Shown here piece by piece: positions 1 to 7,063 of a DNA stretch of 13,458 bases (its first letter is position 1; every line of letters starts with the position of its first letter). Under the pieces are notes generated by a model, which was not told the origin of the DNA, did no database searches, and saw only the letters and a list, made by a program, of their open reading frames with translations. The position numbers were made by a program, and so were the translations under genes. This DNA is from an uncultured Eubacterium sp. (GTDB taxonomy: Bacteria; Bacillota; Clostridia; Lachnospirales; Lachnospiraceae), in the NCBI GenBank assembly GCA_910586445.1, contig CAJUHV010000089.1:1-13458 (forward strand). Direction: 5' to 3'.

Positions 1-410
1 TCCAGCAGCATAGCCGAAAGCTGGTCGGAACCATATTCTACAAGTTCCAGGCGGATACCTGGATATTTCTGGCTGAATGCAGTTAAAACAGGAGATAAAA
101 TATAGGCATTTAAATAGTGTGATCCCCCAATTTTTAAATCACCGGTATTTAAATCGCGGATATCCTGCATCTGCCGTTTTAGATCAAATTCCAGTTCCTG
201 CATCTGCTTGATCATGTCAATGTAAATTTTCCCGGCTTGTGTTGGCTGGAGAGGTCGCCTGGTACGGTCAAATAATGGCATTCCGACAGAAGATTCAATT
301 CTTTGGATGGCTATGCTTAATGCAGGCTGCGTCAAAAATAATTTTTCTGCTGCTTTAGAAATGCTTCCTTCTTCATAGACTTTTAATATATATTCGTAAT
401 CTTGCTGCAT
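1..410 (-). CDS. LysR-type transcriptional regulator, N-terminal part (C-terminus off the left edge)
   Basis: The minus-strand frame opens with ATG at 410 and stays open to the window edge, giving 136 residues. Residues 1-60 form the LysR winged helix-turn-helix: EEGSISKAAEKLFLTQPALS, then IQRIE, then the GMPLFDRT signature. A linker helix follows (about 60-90), then the start of the effector domain (DLKIGG, a PVLTAF helix, IRLELVEYG). Roughly 160 residues of a usual ~300 are missing because of the window edge. A possible ribosome site (AAGGGAG, complement of 423-429) sits 12 bases upstream, slightly far. The gene is divergent from the AEC permease, the classic layout for a LysR regulator controlling its neighbour. 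An AT-rich dyad at 446-461 in the shared intergenic region, repeated at 1655-1670, is its likely binding site (inference). The inducer cannot be told. Confidence 0.93.
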   Translation of the reverse strand, partial: MQQDYEYILKVYEEGSISKAAEKLFLTQPALSIAIQRIESSVGMPLFDRTRRPLQPTQAGKIYIDMIKQMQELEFDLKRQMQDIRDLNTGDLKIGGSHYLNAYILSPVLTAFSQKYPGIRLELVEYGSDQLSAMLL

Positions 411-437
411 GATAGTATAAATCTCCCTTATGTAAAC

Positions 438-481
438 ATAAAATATATAAATTTGATTATATGGAAAAACAGTGATATTGT
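438..481 (+). promoter_or_regulatory. Promoter of the AEC permease with overlapping dyad operator (copy 1)
   Basis: A -35-like TTGATT (453-458), a 17-base spacer and a -10-like TATTGT (476-481) predict a start near 488. The dyad TATAA-N6-TTATA (446-461) overlaps the -35. The 25 bases at 438-462 recur exactly at 1647-1671, and the 14 bases at 473-486 recur at 1682-1695 with the same 10-base gap. The weak -35 and -10 suit an activator-dependent promoter. Assignment to the LysR protein rests on position only. Confidence 0.62.
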
Positions 482-584
482 AAAGACCAAAATAGAAACT
501 TAGATAAAGAAAAGTTTTGCAAATTCTCAGGGCAATCTATCATAGCAGGAAAAACAGTTATTATAAATGTAAGAGGAAACAGTG

Positions 585-1523
585 ATGGAGGATTTATTAC
601 TTGCAGCGAAAGTGGTGCTGCCGCTTTTTGTTTATATGGCAGCAGGTGGATTTATACGAAAGAAAGCAATATTTTCCCTGGAAAACTTTAAATCATTAAA
701 CCATATGGTTTTTTATGTTTTTATGCCATTAACATTATTTTTTAATGTATATGAAGCAGATCTGGGAAACGTGGTAAAGCCTGGAATATTTGTATTTATA
801 TTTATTTCTATCATCCTGCTGTTTGCTGCAGCCTGGATTGTTATTACACATACAGTTAAGGATCAGGCAGATTCGGCGACTATGATTCAGGGAGCTTACC
901 GGAGCAATTATGTACTTTTAGGAAATGTGATTGCAGGTTCTTTATGCGGGAAGGAGGGCCTTGCGCTGGTAGCTGCGTTAGCAGTGATGGTTGTTCCGAT
1001 GTTTAATATTCTGGCAGTTATTTTATTTGAGGTAAAGCGGGATAACAATGTGGATTTTTTGCGGATTATCAGGAATGTTTTTAAAAATCCATTGGTGTGT
1101 GCTGGTATTTTTGGAGGCTTATTTAAACTGTTTCATATACCGGTTCCCGATTTACTGCAGCAGCCGCTGGCAACGCTTGGAGATGCTGCGACGCCGCTTG
1201 CATTGGTGACGCTGGGCGGTATCTTGTCAATGAGAAGCATTGTCAGGCATGGAAAATATTTGATTGCGGTAACTGCTGTGAGGCTTATAGCTGCCCCGGC
1301 TGTTGCATTAACGGCAGCGGCGGCGCTTGGATACCGTGGAGATTCGCTGGTAGCAGTTTTGGCAGTTTTTGCATCACCAGCAGCCGTATCATCAACGCCA
1401 ATGGCGCAGTCGATGGGAGGAAATGGTGAGCTTGCCGGGGAGATTGTTGCAGTTACGTCTGTATGCTGTATGGTTACGATATTTCTATTTGTTTTTTTTC
1501 TGTCAGGAATGAGCTTTATTTAA
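585..1523 (+). CDS. AEC-family permease (auxin efflux carrier / malate permease type)
   Basis: This is an integral membrane transporter of 312 residues, a normal length for bacterial AEC proteins such as the MleP/MdcF type that carry malate, malonate or related carboxylates. It has about ten hydrophobic helices in two groups joined by a charged region near the middle (FEVKRDNNVDFLRII). Typical family features include an N-terminal PLFVYMAAGGFIRKK stretch, the SNYVLLGN motif in the first half, and DAATPLALVTLGG followed by ASPAAVSSTPMAQ in the second half. ATG at 585 is preferred over GTG at 582 because AGAGGA (572-577) is then seven bases away. The gene lies between its own promoter and a terminator, so it is probably monocistronic and divergent from the LysR gene. 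The substrate is unproven; the cluster suggests a hydroxy- or dicarboxylate. Confidence 0.92.
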   Translation: MEDLLLAAKVVLPLFVYMAAGGFIRKKAIFSLENFKSLNHMVFYVFMPLTLFFNVYEADLGNVVKPGIFVFIFISIILLFAAAWIVITHTVKDQADSATMIQGAYRSNYVLLGNVIAGSLCGKEGLALVAALAVMVVPMFNILAVILFEVKRDNNVDFLRIIRNVFKNPLVCAGIFGGLFKLFHIPVPDLLQQPLATLGDAATPLALVTLGGILSMRSIVRHGKYLIAVTAVRLIAAPAVALTAAAALGYRGDSLVAVLAVFASPAAVSSTPMAQSMGGNGELAGEIVAVTSVCCMVTIFLFVFFLSGMSFI

Positions 1524-1540
1524 ATAAAAAAATTTACAAG

Positions 1541-1578
1541 AAGAGGCTGTAAGATCATTCAGGTTTTACAGTCTTTTT
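1541..1578 (+). terminator. Rho-independent terminator after the AEC permease
   Basis: The arms 1544-1554 and 1564-1574 pair over 11 bp with two G-U wobbles and a 9-base loop, followed by a T run (1574-1578). It lies about 20 bases after the permease stop, separating that gene from the next unit. Confidence 0.75.
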
Positions 1579-1646
1579 GCTTGTAGCAGGTGCGAAGTAT
1601 AAGTATTCATATATTTTATGACGATATAAGTAAAATTTATATTATT

Positions 1647-1690
1647 ATAAAATATATAAATTTGATTATATAATTAGAGTATGATATTGT
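1647..1690 (+). promoter_or_regulatory. Promoter of the dehydratase operon with overlapping dyad operator (copy 2)
   Basis: This has the same architecture as the site at 438: TTGATT (1662-1667), a 17-base spacer, TATTGT (1685-1690), and the dyad TATAA-N6-TTATA (1655-1670) over the -35. The predicted start near 1697 gives a leader of about 43 bases. An extra inverted copy of part of the element, ATATATTTTAT, lies upstream at 1609-1619 and pairs with 1647-1657; in such AT-rich DNA this may be chance. Confidence 0.62.
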
Positions 1691-1739
1691 AAAGATGCAA
1701 AGAAAAGTAACGGAAAACAGCCGGATAAGGAGGGAAAAA

Positions 1740-2039
1740 ATGAAAGTAAATGCGTTGCTTATGGATGAAAAAGACAATGTAGTAACTTGTGTGGAAGAAG
1801 TGGCGGCCGGCCATGAGATTGTCTATGACAAGGGCGGAAAAATTTGTACACTGACAGCAGAGGAAACCATTCCATACTGCCATAAAGCTGCACTGGATAT
1901 GCTTGGCGCTGGACAGAAAGTAGTGAAATATGGCGAGCAGATCGGTGAGACATTGAAAGAAGTGAAAAAAGGCTGCCTAGTAGACCATAACAATATTTAC
2001 AGTGTGCCGCGTGACTATGAAAACGAATACGTGAAATAA
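1740..2039 (+). CDS. UxaA-type dehydratase, small (SAF-domain) subunit
   Basis: This 99-residue protein matches the N-terminal SAF domain found in altronate and galactarate dehydratases and their relatives. Recognisable parts are IPYCHKAAL (44-52, usually IPFGHK in the family), the YGEQIG motif (64-69) and DHNNI (82-86). In UxaA this domain is fused to the catalytic part; here it is a separate gene ending 17 bases before the catalytic gene, as in the two-subunit sulfolactate sulfo-lyase SuyAB and other split family members. ATG at 1740 is chosen because AAGGAGGG (1727-1734) sits five bases upstream; an earlier in-frame ATG at 1695 lies at about the predicted transcription start and has no ribosome site. 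The role is as a partner of the next gene product; the substrate is unknown. Confidence 0.88.
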   Translation: MKVNALLMDEKDNVVTCVEEVAAGHEIVYDKGGKICTLTAEETIPYCHKAALDMLGAGQKVVKYGEQIGETLKEVKKGCLVDHNNIYSVPRDYENEYVK

Positions 2040-2056
2040 TGGAAAGGAGAAAGATC

Positions 2057-3217
2057 ATGCAGTTTTGGGGATATAAAAGAAAAGAAGGACGTGCGGGAAT
2101 AAGGAATCATGTATTGGTTCTCCCGACCTGTGCATGTGGAAGTGAGAGCTGCCGGATTGTCGCCAGCCAGGTACGGGGAGCCGTGAATATCGTGTTCAAT
2201 ACAGGCTGTTCGGATGTTGCGGCAAATACGGAAATGTCCCAGAAAGTCCTTACCGGTTTTGCATGCAATCCAAATGTATATGGGGTAGTCATTATTGGAT
2301 TAGGATGTGAAACAGTGCCGCATGCGGCGCTTCGGGACAAAATCAAAAAAATGACCAACAAGCCGGTCGTATCTTTTGGCATTCAGGAAGAAGGGGGAAC
2401 TTTAAAGACAATCGAAAAAGCGGTGCGTGCCGCCAGGGAAATGGCTGCGGAAGCGGGGATGCAGCGCAGAGAGTTGTGCGATATTTCAGAATTACTGCTT
2501 GGGATTGAGTGCGGCGGTTCGGATGCAACGTCTGGCATCGCAAGCAATCCTGCGGTCGGCGAGTTAAGCGATTTGCTGGTTGACATGGGCGCATCTACGA
2601 TGATGAGTGAATCCATTGAGTGGATCGGTGGAGAACATGTACTGGCAAAACGTGCAGCAAGCAAAGAGGTCCATAACCAGATTATTCAGATTTGCGAGGA
2701 TTATGAAGCACATTTAAAAGCAGCGGGGCAGGACTGCCGTGCTGGGCAGCCTACACCGGGAAATAAGGCGGGTGGTTTATCCACGCTGGACGAAAAGAGC
2801 CTTGGCTGTATACGCAAAGGCGGTACGCGTCCGATTGTAGAAGTGCTGCAGCAGGCGCAGCGTCCAACAAAAACGGGCGCCATTGTGATGGATACGGCTG
2901 GTTATGATATTTCTTCTGTAACGTCTATGGTTGCAGGAGGATGCAATGCAGTGATATTTACGACCGGACGGGGGACCTGCACAGGAAATGCGATTGTTCC
3001 GGTATTAAAAGTCACGGCAAATAAACATACTTATCAATGGATGGAAGATAATATGGATATTGATTTAAGCGCTGCCATTGACGGAACGAAAACGATCAAG
3101 GAATTAGGAAAAGAAATGTTGAAGGATATTGAAGATATCTGTAATGGCAGATTAACGAAAGCAGAGGCTTACGGATTTTCAGATATTGCTGTGGATCATG
3201 TCTGCAGATTCGTATAG
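2057..3217 (+). CDS. UxaA-family hydro-lyase, catalytic subunit (altronate/galactarate dehydratase-like)
   Basis: This 386-residue protein is the catalytic part of a UxaA/GarD-type dehydratase, enzymes that remove water from (or, in SuyB, sulfite from) 2-hydroxy acids using a metal or Fe-S centre. Visible motifs are GRAGIRNHVLVLPT (11-24), a GC pair (50-51) and GLGCE (81-85), ECGGSDATSG (151-160), PTPGNKAGGLS followed by DEKSLG (232-250), FTTGRGT (301-307) and DNMDID (331-336). The family motif SVTGMVAGG appears here as SVTSMVAGG. ATG at 2057 follows AAAGGAGA (2043-2050) by six bases; an ATG at 2039 overlaps the previous stop but lacks a ribosome site. It is co-transcribed with the SAF subunit and the SLC13 permease. 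The substrate could be an aldonate, aldarate, tartrate-like acid or sulfolactate; nothing in the sequence decides. Confidence 0.9.
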   Translation: MQFWGYKRKEGRAGIRNHVLVLPTCACGSESCRIVASQVRGAVNIVFNTGCSDVAANTEMSQKVLTGFACNPNVYGVVIIGLGCETVPHAALRDKIKKMTNKPVVSFGIQEEGGTLKTIEKAVRAAREMAAEAGMQRRELCDISELLLGIECGGSDATSGIASNPAVGELSDLLVDMGASTMMSESIEWIGGEHVLAKRAASKEVHNQIIQICEDYEAHLKAAGQDCRAGQPTPGNKAGGLSTLDEKSLGCIRKGGTRPIVEVLQQAQRPTKTGAIVMDTAGYDISSVTSMVAGGCNAVIFTTGRGTCTGNAIVPVLKVTANKHTYQWMEDNMDIDLSAAIDGTKTIKELGKEMLKDIEDICNGRLTKAEAYGFSDIAVDHVCRFV

Positions 3218-3248
3218 GAACTGCATACAGCAGGAAAAGGAGAAGACT

Positions 3249-4535
3249 ATGAACCATTTAACAATTTGCTTAATTATCTGCCTGCTTACAGCAGTCAGTT
3301 ATGTAATCGGCAAAGTGCCAATGGGTGTTACGGCCCTTTTGAGCATGCTTGCATTTGTGATAACCGGATGCCTGGATGCCGGTACCGCAGCCGCTTACTT
3401 TGGAAACGGAAATGGGATTATGCTGGTGTCCATGCTTGTAGTCGCTGCTGGCTTTAACCGTACGCAGTTTGTAAAAAAATGTTCCACCAGCGTGAATAAG
3501 ATTGCAAAAGGTTCCCTGCCCAGAATGATGTTTGGTTATATGATTGTTACAGTAATTCTCGCGCAGTTTATCCAGAGTTCACTGGTAGTGTTTGGCATTA
3601 TGGCCCCTATGCTGGCATCCAGCTGTGAGGATCTGGACATCAGCCCGTCAAAGGTTATGTTCCCCCTGTCAATGGCCAGCATTGCAACCATTTCCGTAAT
3701 GCCGCTGGGAAGCGGGGCGACACAGTTTGCAGAGCTGAACGGCTATCTGGAGGCAAATGCTTATACCGAATATGTGGTTGGCCTGACAGATCCGATGAAG
3801 GCCAGGCTGCCAATGCTGATCTTTGTTGTTAGTTACTGTGTATTGCTGGCTCCGAAATTTGCGCCGGATAAGCCGGTTGTTGAAATTGCAGCTATGCAGG
3901 CAAGAAAAGATGAAAAAGAAGCATTGCCTCCGTTCAAAGAAAAATGCGGTTATATTATTTTCATCCTCGTAACGGTAGCATTGATTCTGCAGAATCAATT
4001 AGGGCTTGAAACATGGGTAATCTGCCTGACTGGAGCAGTTTTAATGGTATTTACTGGTGTATTATCTGAAAAGGAAGCAATTGCAAGTATTAACTGGCCA
4101 ATGGCATTTCTGTTTGTTGGTTCGCTTGCAATGGGCGGTGCGCTGACACAGACCGGGGCTGGAGAAGCCGTAGGAGGCATTCTGGCTGACATGGCGGATA
4201 AGATCAGCAATCCATATATCATTGGCCTGATTTTCTTTATCGTGCCGTTCTTATTGACGCAGATTATGATGAACCAGACAGTTATGCTGATTTTCATTCC
4301 AATTGCAATTTTAGCATGCAAATCCATGAATGCAAATCCGATCGGCGTAATCATTCTGGTACAGGCTGCATGTTTAAGTTCCTTTATGACGCCTATGGCT
4401 ACGCCGGCAGTGCCAATGTGTATGGCGACAGGCGGTTATGATTTAAAATCGCTGATTAGACAGTCGCTTTTGCCGGCAGCGCTGCTTTGCGTTGTGTCTG
4501 TAGCATGGATTATGACCGTATTTCCGATGTTTTAA
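3249..4535 (+). CDS. SLC13-type anion (dicarboxylate) permease
   Basis: This 428-residue polytopic membrane protein has about eleven to twelve hydrophobic segments arranged in two halves, as expected for the SLC13/DASS and wider ion-transporter superfamily. In the first half FIQSSLVVFGIMAP leads into ISVMPLGSGATQFAEL, and in the second half QIMMNQTVMLIF leads into SFMTPMATPAVPM. These occupy the places of the paired re-entrant loops and SNT motifs of the family, although the classic SNT triplets are not conserved. ATG at 3249 is chosen because AAAAGGAG (3235-3242) is six bases upstream; an in-frame ATG at 3186 would overlap the dehydratase and lacks a ribosome site. Operon position suggests it imports the dehydratase substrate or a related anion. 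It is the second permease of the cluster. Confidence 0.85.
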   Translation: MNHLTICLIICLLTAVSYVIGKVPMGVTALLSMLAFVITGCLDAGTAAAYFGNGNGIMLVSMLVVAAGFNRTQFVKKCSTSVNKIAKGSLPRMMFGYMIVTVILAQFIQSSLVVFGIMAPMLASSCEDLDISPSKVMFPLSMASIATISVMPLGSGATQFAELNGYLEANAYTEYVVGLTDPMKARLPMLIFVVSYCVLLAPKFAPDKPVVEIAAMQARKDEKEALPPFKEKCGYIIFILVTVALILQNQLGLETWVICLTGAVLMVFTGVLSEKEAIASINWPMAFLFVGSLAMGGALTQTGAGEAVGGILADMADKISNPYIIGLIFFIVPFLLTQIMMNQTVMLIFIPIAILACKSMNANPIGVIILVQAACLSSFMTPMATPAVPMCMATGGYDLKSLIRQSLLPAALLCVVSVAWIMTVFPMF

Positions 4536-4557
4536 ATTCATTTTAGGAGGTAACGAT

Positions 4558-5388
4558 ATGCTAGAAGTAAAGAAATTTCCCGTACATATGGCAGATATCC
4601 CGGTAGACAAGTCAGATATGAAAAAGTGCCTGATGACAGGGCTTTTTGAAGAATCAACAGATGTGAATGGCGCAAGCCGCCAGTTTTATACCTATCTGGC
4701 GCCAGGGCTTCATTATAACCAGAGATGTATCGTTCTGGCACCGCCTTCTGACATGGGGGATATCGAAAAATATCTGGAAGGCAGTTTCTGGCTGCAGTTT
4801 GCCGAGCAGCAGCAGATATTTTTGTGCATCCTTAAGCCGCAGGAAAATAAATGGGATATAAGCGGGGAAGATGCAGACTATATGAATAAAGTATATGTCA
4901 AAATACAGGCAAGGGACTTTTATGTGACTATGCAGGACAACATTTATGCAGTCGGGATTGGCGATGGGGCGACGGTTGCGCAGCAGGCGGTCATGAAGAT
5001 GACAAGTGAATGGTCCGGACTTGCAACTGTGGGGAATCTGGATGCCGCAGCTATGCTGAATGCTGAAGTAACACAAAAAAGCGAAGATGCTGGAAAAGTA
5101 GAGCTGTCATTGAATGCTTCCAAATGCCAGATCCCTGTATGGATGGTATGGCAGGATCAGAAAGAAGTGCATGGACAGATCCGTGATTACTGGAAGAAGC
5201 AAAATGATGTTTCAGATGAAAAATATTCCTGCGGCCTGGCGGATGAAATCTACTTTCCGTGCAATGTATGTAAAAAAAGTACATTAAATGAAGAAAAGGT
5301 TTCCCAGGTAAGGATCACAAACCATTGGGATGGCCGTGTTTCACTGGAGCTGATAGAGGAAATATGGCAATACATCCGCCAGAACTGA
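4558..5388 (+). CDS. N-terminal half of a tandem alpha/beta-hydrolase frame (degenerate domain), ends at an in-frame TGA
   Basis: This 276-residue frame has an excellent start: AGGAGGT (4545-4551) six bases before ATG. No signal peptide is visible, so the product should be cytoplasmic. The strand order resembles an alpha/beta-hydrolase (RCIVLAPPS, then IFLCILKP, then NIYAVGIGDGATVAQQ, then PVWMVWQ). The nucleophile elbow reads GIGDG (133-137), with Gly where Ser would stand in G-x-S-x-G, so this domain is probably catalytically dead. The frame ends with TGA at 5386-5388, but the same frame stays open beyond it and carries an intact hydrolase domain to 6300. Read through, the protein would be 580 codons with the TGA as codon 277. 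It is the last gene of the dehydratase unit, 22 bases after the SLC13 stop. Identification of the N-terminal fold is inference; I do not recognise a named family for it. Confidence 0.75.
   Translation: MLEVKKFPVHMADIPVDKSDMKKCLMTGLFEESTDVNGASRQFYTYLAPGLHYNQRCIVLAPPSDMGDIEKYLEGSFWLQFAEQQQIFLCILKPQENKWDISGEDADYMNKVYVKIQARDFYVTMQDNIYAVGIGDGATVAQQAVMKMTSEWSGLATVGNLDAAAMLNAEVTQKSEDAGKVELSLNASKCQIPVWMVWQDQKEVHGQIRDYWKKQNDVSDEKYSCGLADEIYFPCNVCKKSTLNEEKVSQVRITNHWDGRVSLELIEEIWQYIRQN
5386..5388 (+). other. Single in-frame TGA separating the two hydrolase domains
   Basis: The frame of the gene starting at 4558 has no other stop until 6300. The downstream half has no ATG and no ribosome site near its first possible start (GTG 5437). 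I see no hairpin resembling a bacterial SECIS element after the TGA, so selenocysteine is unlikely. A nonsense mutation or sequencing error is the simplest reading. Confidence 0.7.
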
Positions 5389-5436
5389 CGGCACAGGAGT
5401 TTTGGAAGCAAAGCGATCCGTAAATATAAAGATCCG

Positions 5437-6300
5437 GTGGAATATGGTGCAAGCCTGCATAAAATCCAGCTTGGCGGATATACCAGGATATGGTATGAAT
5501 ATGTGCCGGAACACGTAAAGGAGAAAGGCACAAAAGTTCCGCTTGTAGTCACGATGCATGGCAGGGGCGGTACTGCAGAAACGTTTTTTGACATATCAGG
5601 GATGTCCCTTGTGGCAGAAGAACGGGATTTTATTACTGTATTTCCAGAGGCTGGAATTTACCAGCAGAAACCTGACGGACTGAGAAATGTCCTTTTGTGG
5701 AATGGAAGTTATAACGGAGAGCCAATTGATGATGTAACATTTATCCGTACCCTGGTCGAAGATGTGAAGTCCAGGTATCAGATCGATACGGAACGGATTT
5801 ATGGCTGTGGCCAGTCAAGCGGCGGTATGATGACGTCTACGCTTGCGTTTTCAGCGCCTGAATTATTTGCGGCAGTTTCTCCGTGGTCTGCAATCAGGGA
5901 CCCGGAGCATGATATTCCTGTCCCGGAAAAGATCGAACCGGCTGTTCCATACCTGTTTCTGTTAGGTGAGGATGACTGGCTGTGTGTAGATAAAAAGAAT
6001 GGGCAGATGGAATACCAGGTGACAGAAAGCATTGCGGAGTTTCTGCGGAATCTGATTAAAGTTTACAGGCTGGAAGAAAAGCCTCTGACGTACCAGTGTG
6101 GAGAAATCAGCTATTATGTTTACCGGAATGAGAAGAAAACGCCAATGCTGGTAGTTGGGACAGTGAGGGAAATGTCCCATGCAAATTATCCGCGTGAAAG
6201 CTGGATTGCGTATGACCAGTTTTTCTCAAAGTTTATAAAAAAACAGGACGGGACGCTGCTGTATATGGGTGAAGATGCAATTCATACTGACAAACGCTAA
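5437..6300 (+). CDS. Esterase, PHB-depolymerase/feruloyl-esterase-like alpha/beta-hydrolase (C-terminal half of the interrupted frame)
   Basis: This half is a complete-looking serine hydrolase domain. Counted from the GTG at 5437, the oxyanion loop is HGRGG (41-45), the nucleophile elbow is GQSSG (125-129, Ser127), a likely acid is in GEDD (177-180) and the likely catalytic His is in MSHANYP (His248). The pattern fits the PHB-depolymerase/LpqC esterase group, which includes feruloyl and acetyl esterases. GTG 5437 is only the first possible in-frame start; no ribosome site precedes it, and residues encoded from 5389 on look like continuous protein, so the natural start is probably 4558 through the TGA. 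There is no signal peptide in either half, so an intracellular ester is the likely substrate. If the TGA is real, this half may not be translated. Hydrolase family is well supported; substrate is unknown. Confidence 0.8.
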   Translation: MEYGASLHKIQLGGYTRIWYEYVPEHVKEKGTKVPLVVTMHGRGGTAETFFDISGMSLVAEERDFITVFPEAGIYQQKPDGLRNVLLWNGSYNGEPIDDVTFIRTLVEDVKSRYQIDTERIYGCGQSSGGMMTSTLAFSAPELFAAVSPWSAIRDPEHDIPVPEKIEPAVPYLFLLGEDDWLCVDKKNGQMEYQVTESIAEFLRNLIKVYRLEEKPLTYQCGEISYYVYRNEKKTPMLVVGTVREMSHANYPRESWIAYDQFFSKFIKKQDGTLLYMGEDAIHTDKR

Positions 6301-6320
6301 AGCCTGCCAAATAACGCCGG

Positions 6321-6371
6321 CTCACGAGCATTGTTATTCGAAACGGTATGGTGCAGTTTGCCGCTCGTGAG
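6321..6371. repeat. Inverted repeat CTCACGAGC / GCTCGTGAG
   Basis: Perfect 9-bp arms (6321-6329 and 6363-6371) are separated by 33 bases. The right arm is followed directly by TATAAT (6372-6377), a consensus -10, but no good -35 lies 16-18 bases upstream of it. It falls between the hydrolase stop and the terminator; function unknown. Confidence 0.45.
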
Positions 6372-6392
6372 TATAATGCGGGGTTCATTACG

Positions 6393-6438
6393 AAGAGACA
6401 ATTCCGGAACAGCGTTAAAATCCAGGGGTTGTCTTTTT
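6393..6438 (+). terminator. Rho-independent terminator closing the dehydratase-hydrolase unit
   Basis: The left arm 6393-6405 (ending GACAATTCC) pairs with 6425-6437 (GGGGTTGTC then Ts) over 13 bp with a few G-U wobbles and a 19-base loop, and a T run at 6434-6438. It lies about 95 bases after the hydrolase stop and 140 bases before the next gene. Confidence 0.65.
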
Positions 6439-6579
6439 GTAAAAAGAGAATGGCATAGGAATGGTGCATCGCATCAAGAAGCAGGACTTTTTAGGAGAAG
6501 GGTTGTTTTTCAATGGCTGAATGCCAAAAGGGGATGGCAATAGAAGCATATAGAAATAGAAGATTTGAAGGTGAAAAAT

Positions 6580-7050
6580 ATGATGTTTAAAAGTCATTTT
6601 GGAGAAACAGTAACAGTTGTGCTGGCAATTTTAATGGGGTTCATCATGGCTTTTGCAGCTGTTATTGCAGGCCATCTGGCAGTTAATTTTTCAAATGTGT
6701 TTAAAATATGGGCAATGATCACTCTGGTTATATTACTGGCAAGTATCCTAATGCCATATAAGGACTGGTCAGCGAGATTAACAGGGACAGTTGTACATAA
6801 TAAGGAGAGCATTTTATATAAAATTGTAGATAATATCCTTCCTTCCCTGATTTTAAATACTTGCAATACTGTGGTTGTTTCAGGCGCAAACATTCTGTAT
6901 AATGAGGCAATCCCGGCAGAGGCACAGATGGGGGCATGGATGGAAGGGATTATACATGACTGGCCTATCATGTTTGTTGTATCTTACTTTGCAGCATTTC
7001 TTGCAGAGGCAGCAGGCATATGGGTGGCAGAGCATAACGAAAGCAGATAG
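6580..7050 (+). CDS. Small integral membrane protein, unknown function, coupled to the flavoenzyme gene
   Basis: This 156-residue protein has four strongly hydrophobic segments at about 11-33, 40-58, 83-105 and 127-149, a short N-terminal tail and a hydrophilic C-terminus (VAEHNESR). Between helices 2 and 3 lies a polar loop (YKDWSARLTGTVVHNKES). I do not recognise a characterised family. No obvious metal, haem or quinone motif is visible; single His residues occur at 6, 32, 73, 126 and 152. ATG 6580 is chosen because GAAGGTGA (6567-6574) is about five bases upstream; TTG 6565 and ATG 6583 are alternatives. Its TAG stop overlaps the ribosome site of the next gene (TAGGAGG, 7048-7054), so the two are co-transcribed and probably translationally coupled. 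A role linked to the flavoenzyme (transport of its substrate or membrane contact) is inference. Confidence 0.8.
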   Translation: MMFKSHFGETVTVVLAILMGFIMAFAAVIAGHLAVNFSNVFKIWAMITLVILLASILMPYKDWSARLTGTVVHNKESILYKIVDNILPSLILNTCNTVVVSGANILYNEAIPAEAQMGAWMEGIIHDWPIMFVVSYFAAFLAEAAGIWVAEHNESR

Positions 7051-7063
7051 GAGGAAATATTTT

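Noticed and set aside
1609..1657. Inverted ATATATTTTAT / ATAAAATATAT as a second operator
   Set aside because: Not claimed separately because the DNA here is almost pure A and T, so an 11-base match is weak evidence, and the first promoter copy has no counterpart.
1695..1739. Earlier in-frame ATG for the SAF-domain subunit
   Set aside because: It lies at about the predicted transcription start and lacks a ribosome site, whereas ATG 1740 has an excellent one.
3186..3248. Longer start for the SLC13 permease
   Set aside because: The extra residues are polar, overlap the dehydratase end and have no ribosome site; ATG 3249 does.
5386..5460. Selenocysteine insertion at the TGA of the hydrolase frame
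   Set aside because: No hairpin with SECIS-like geometry follows the TGA; the two GATCC copies nearby are direct, not inverted. The position is a domain linker rather than a redox site.
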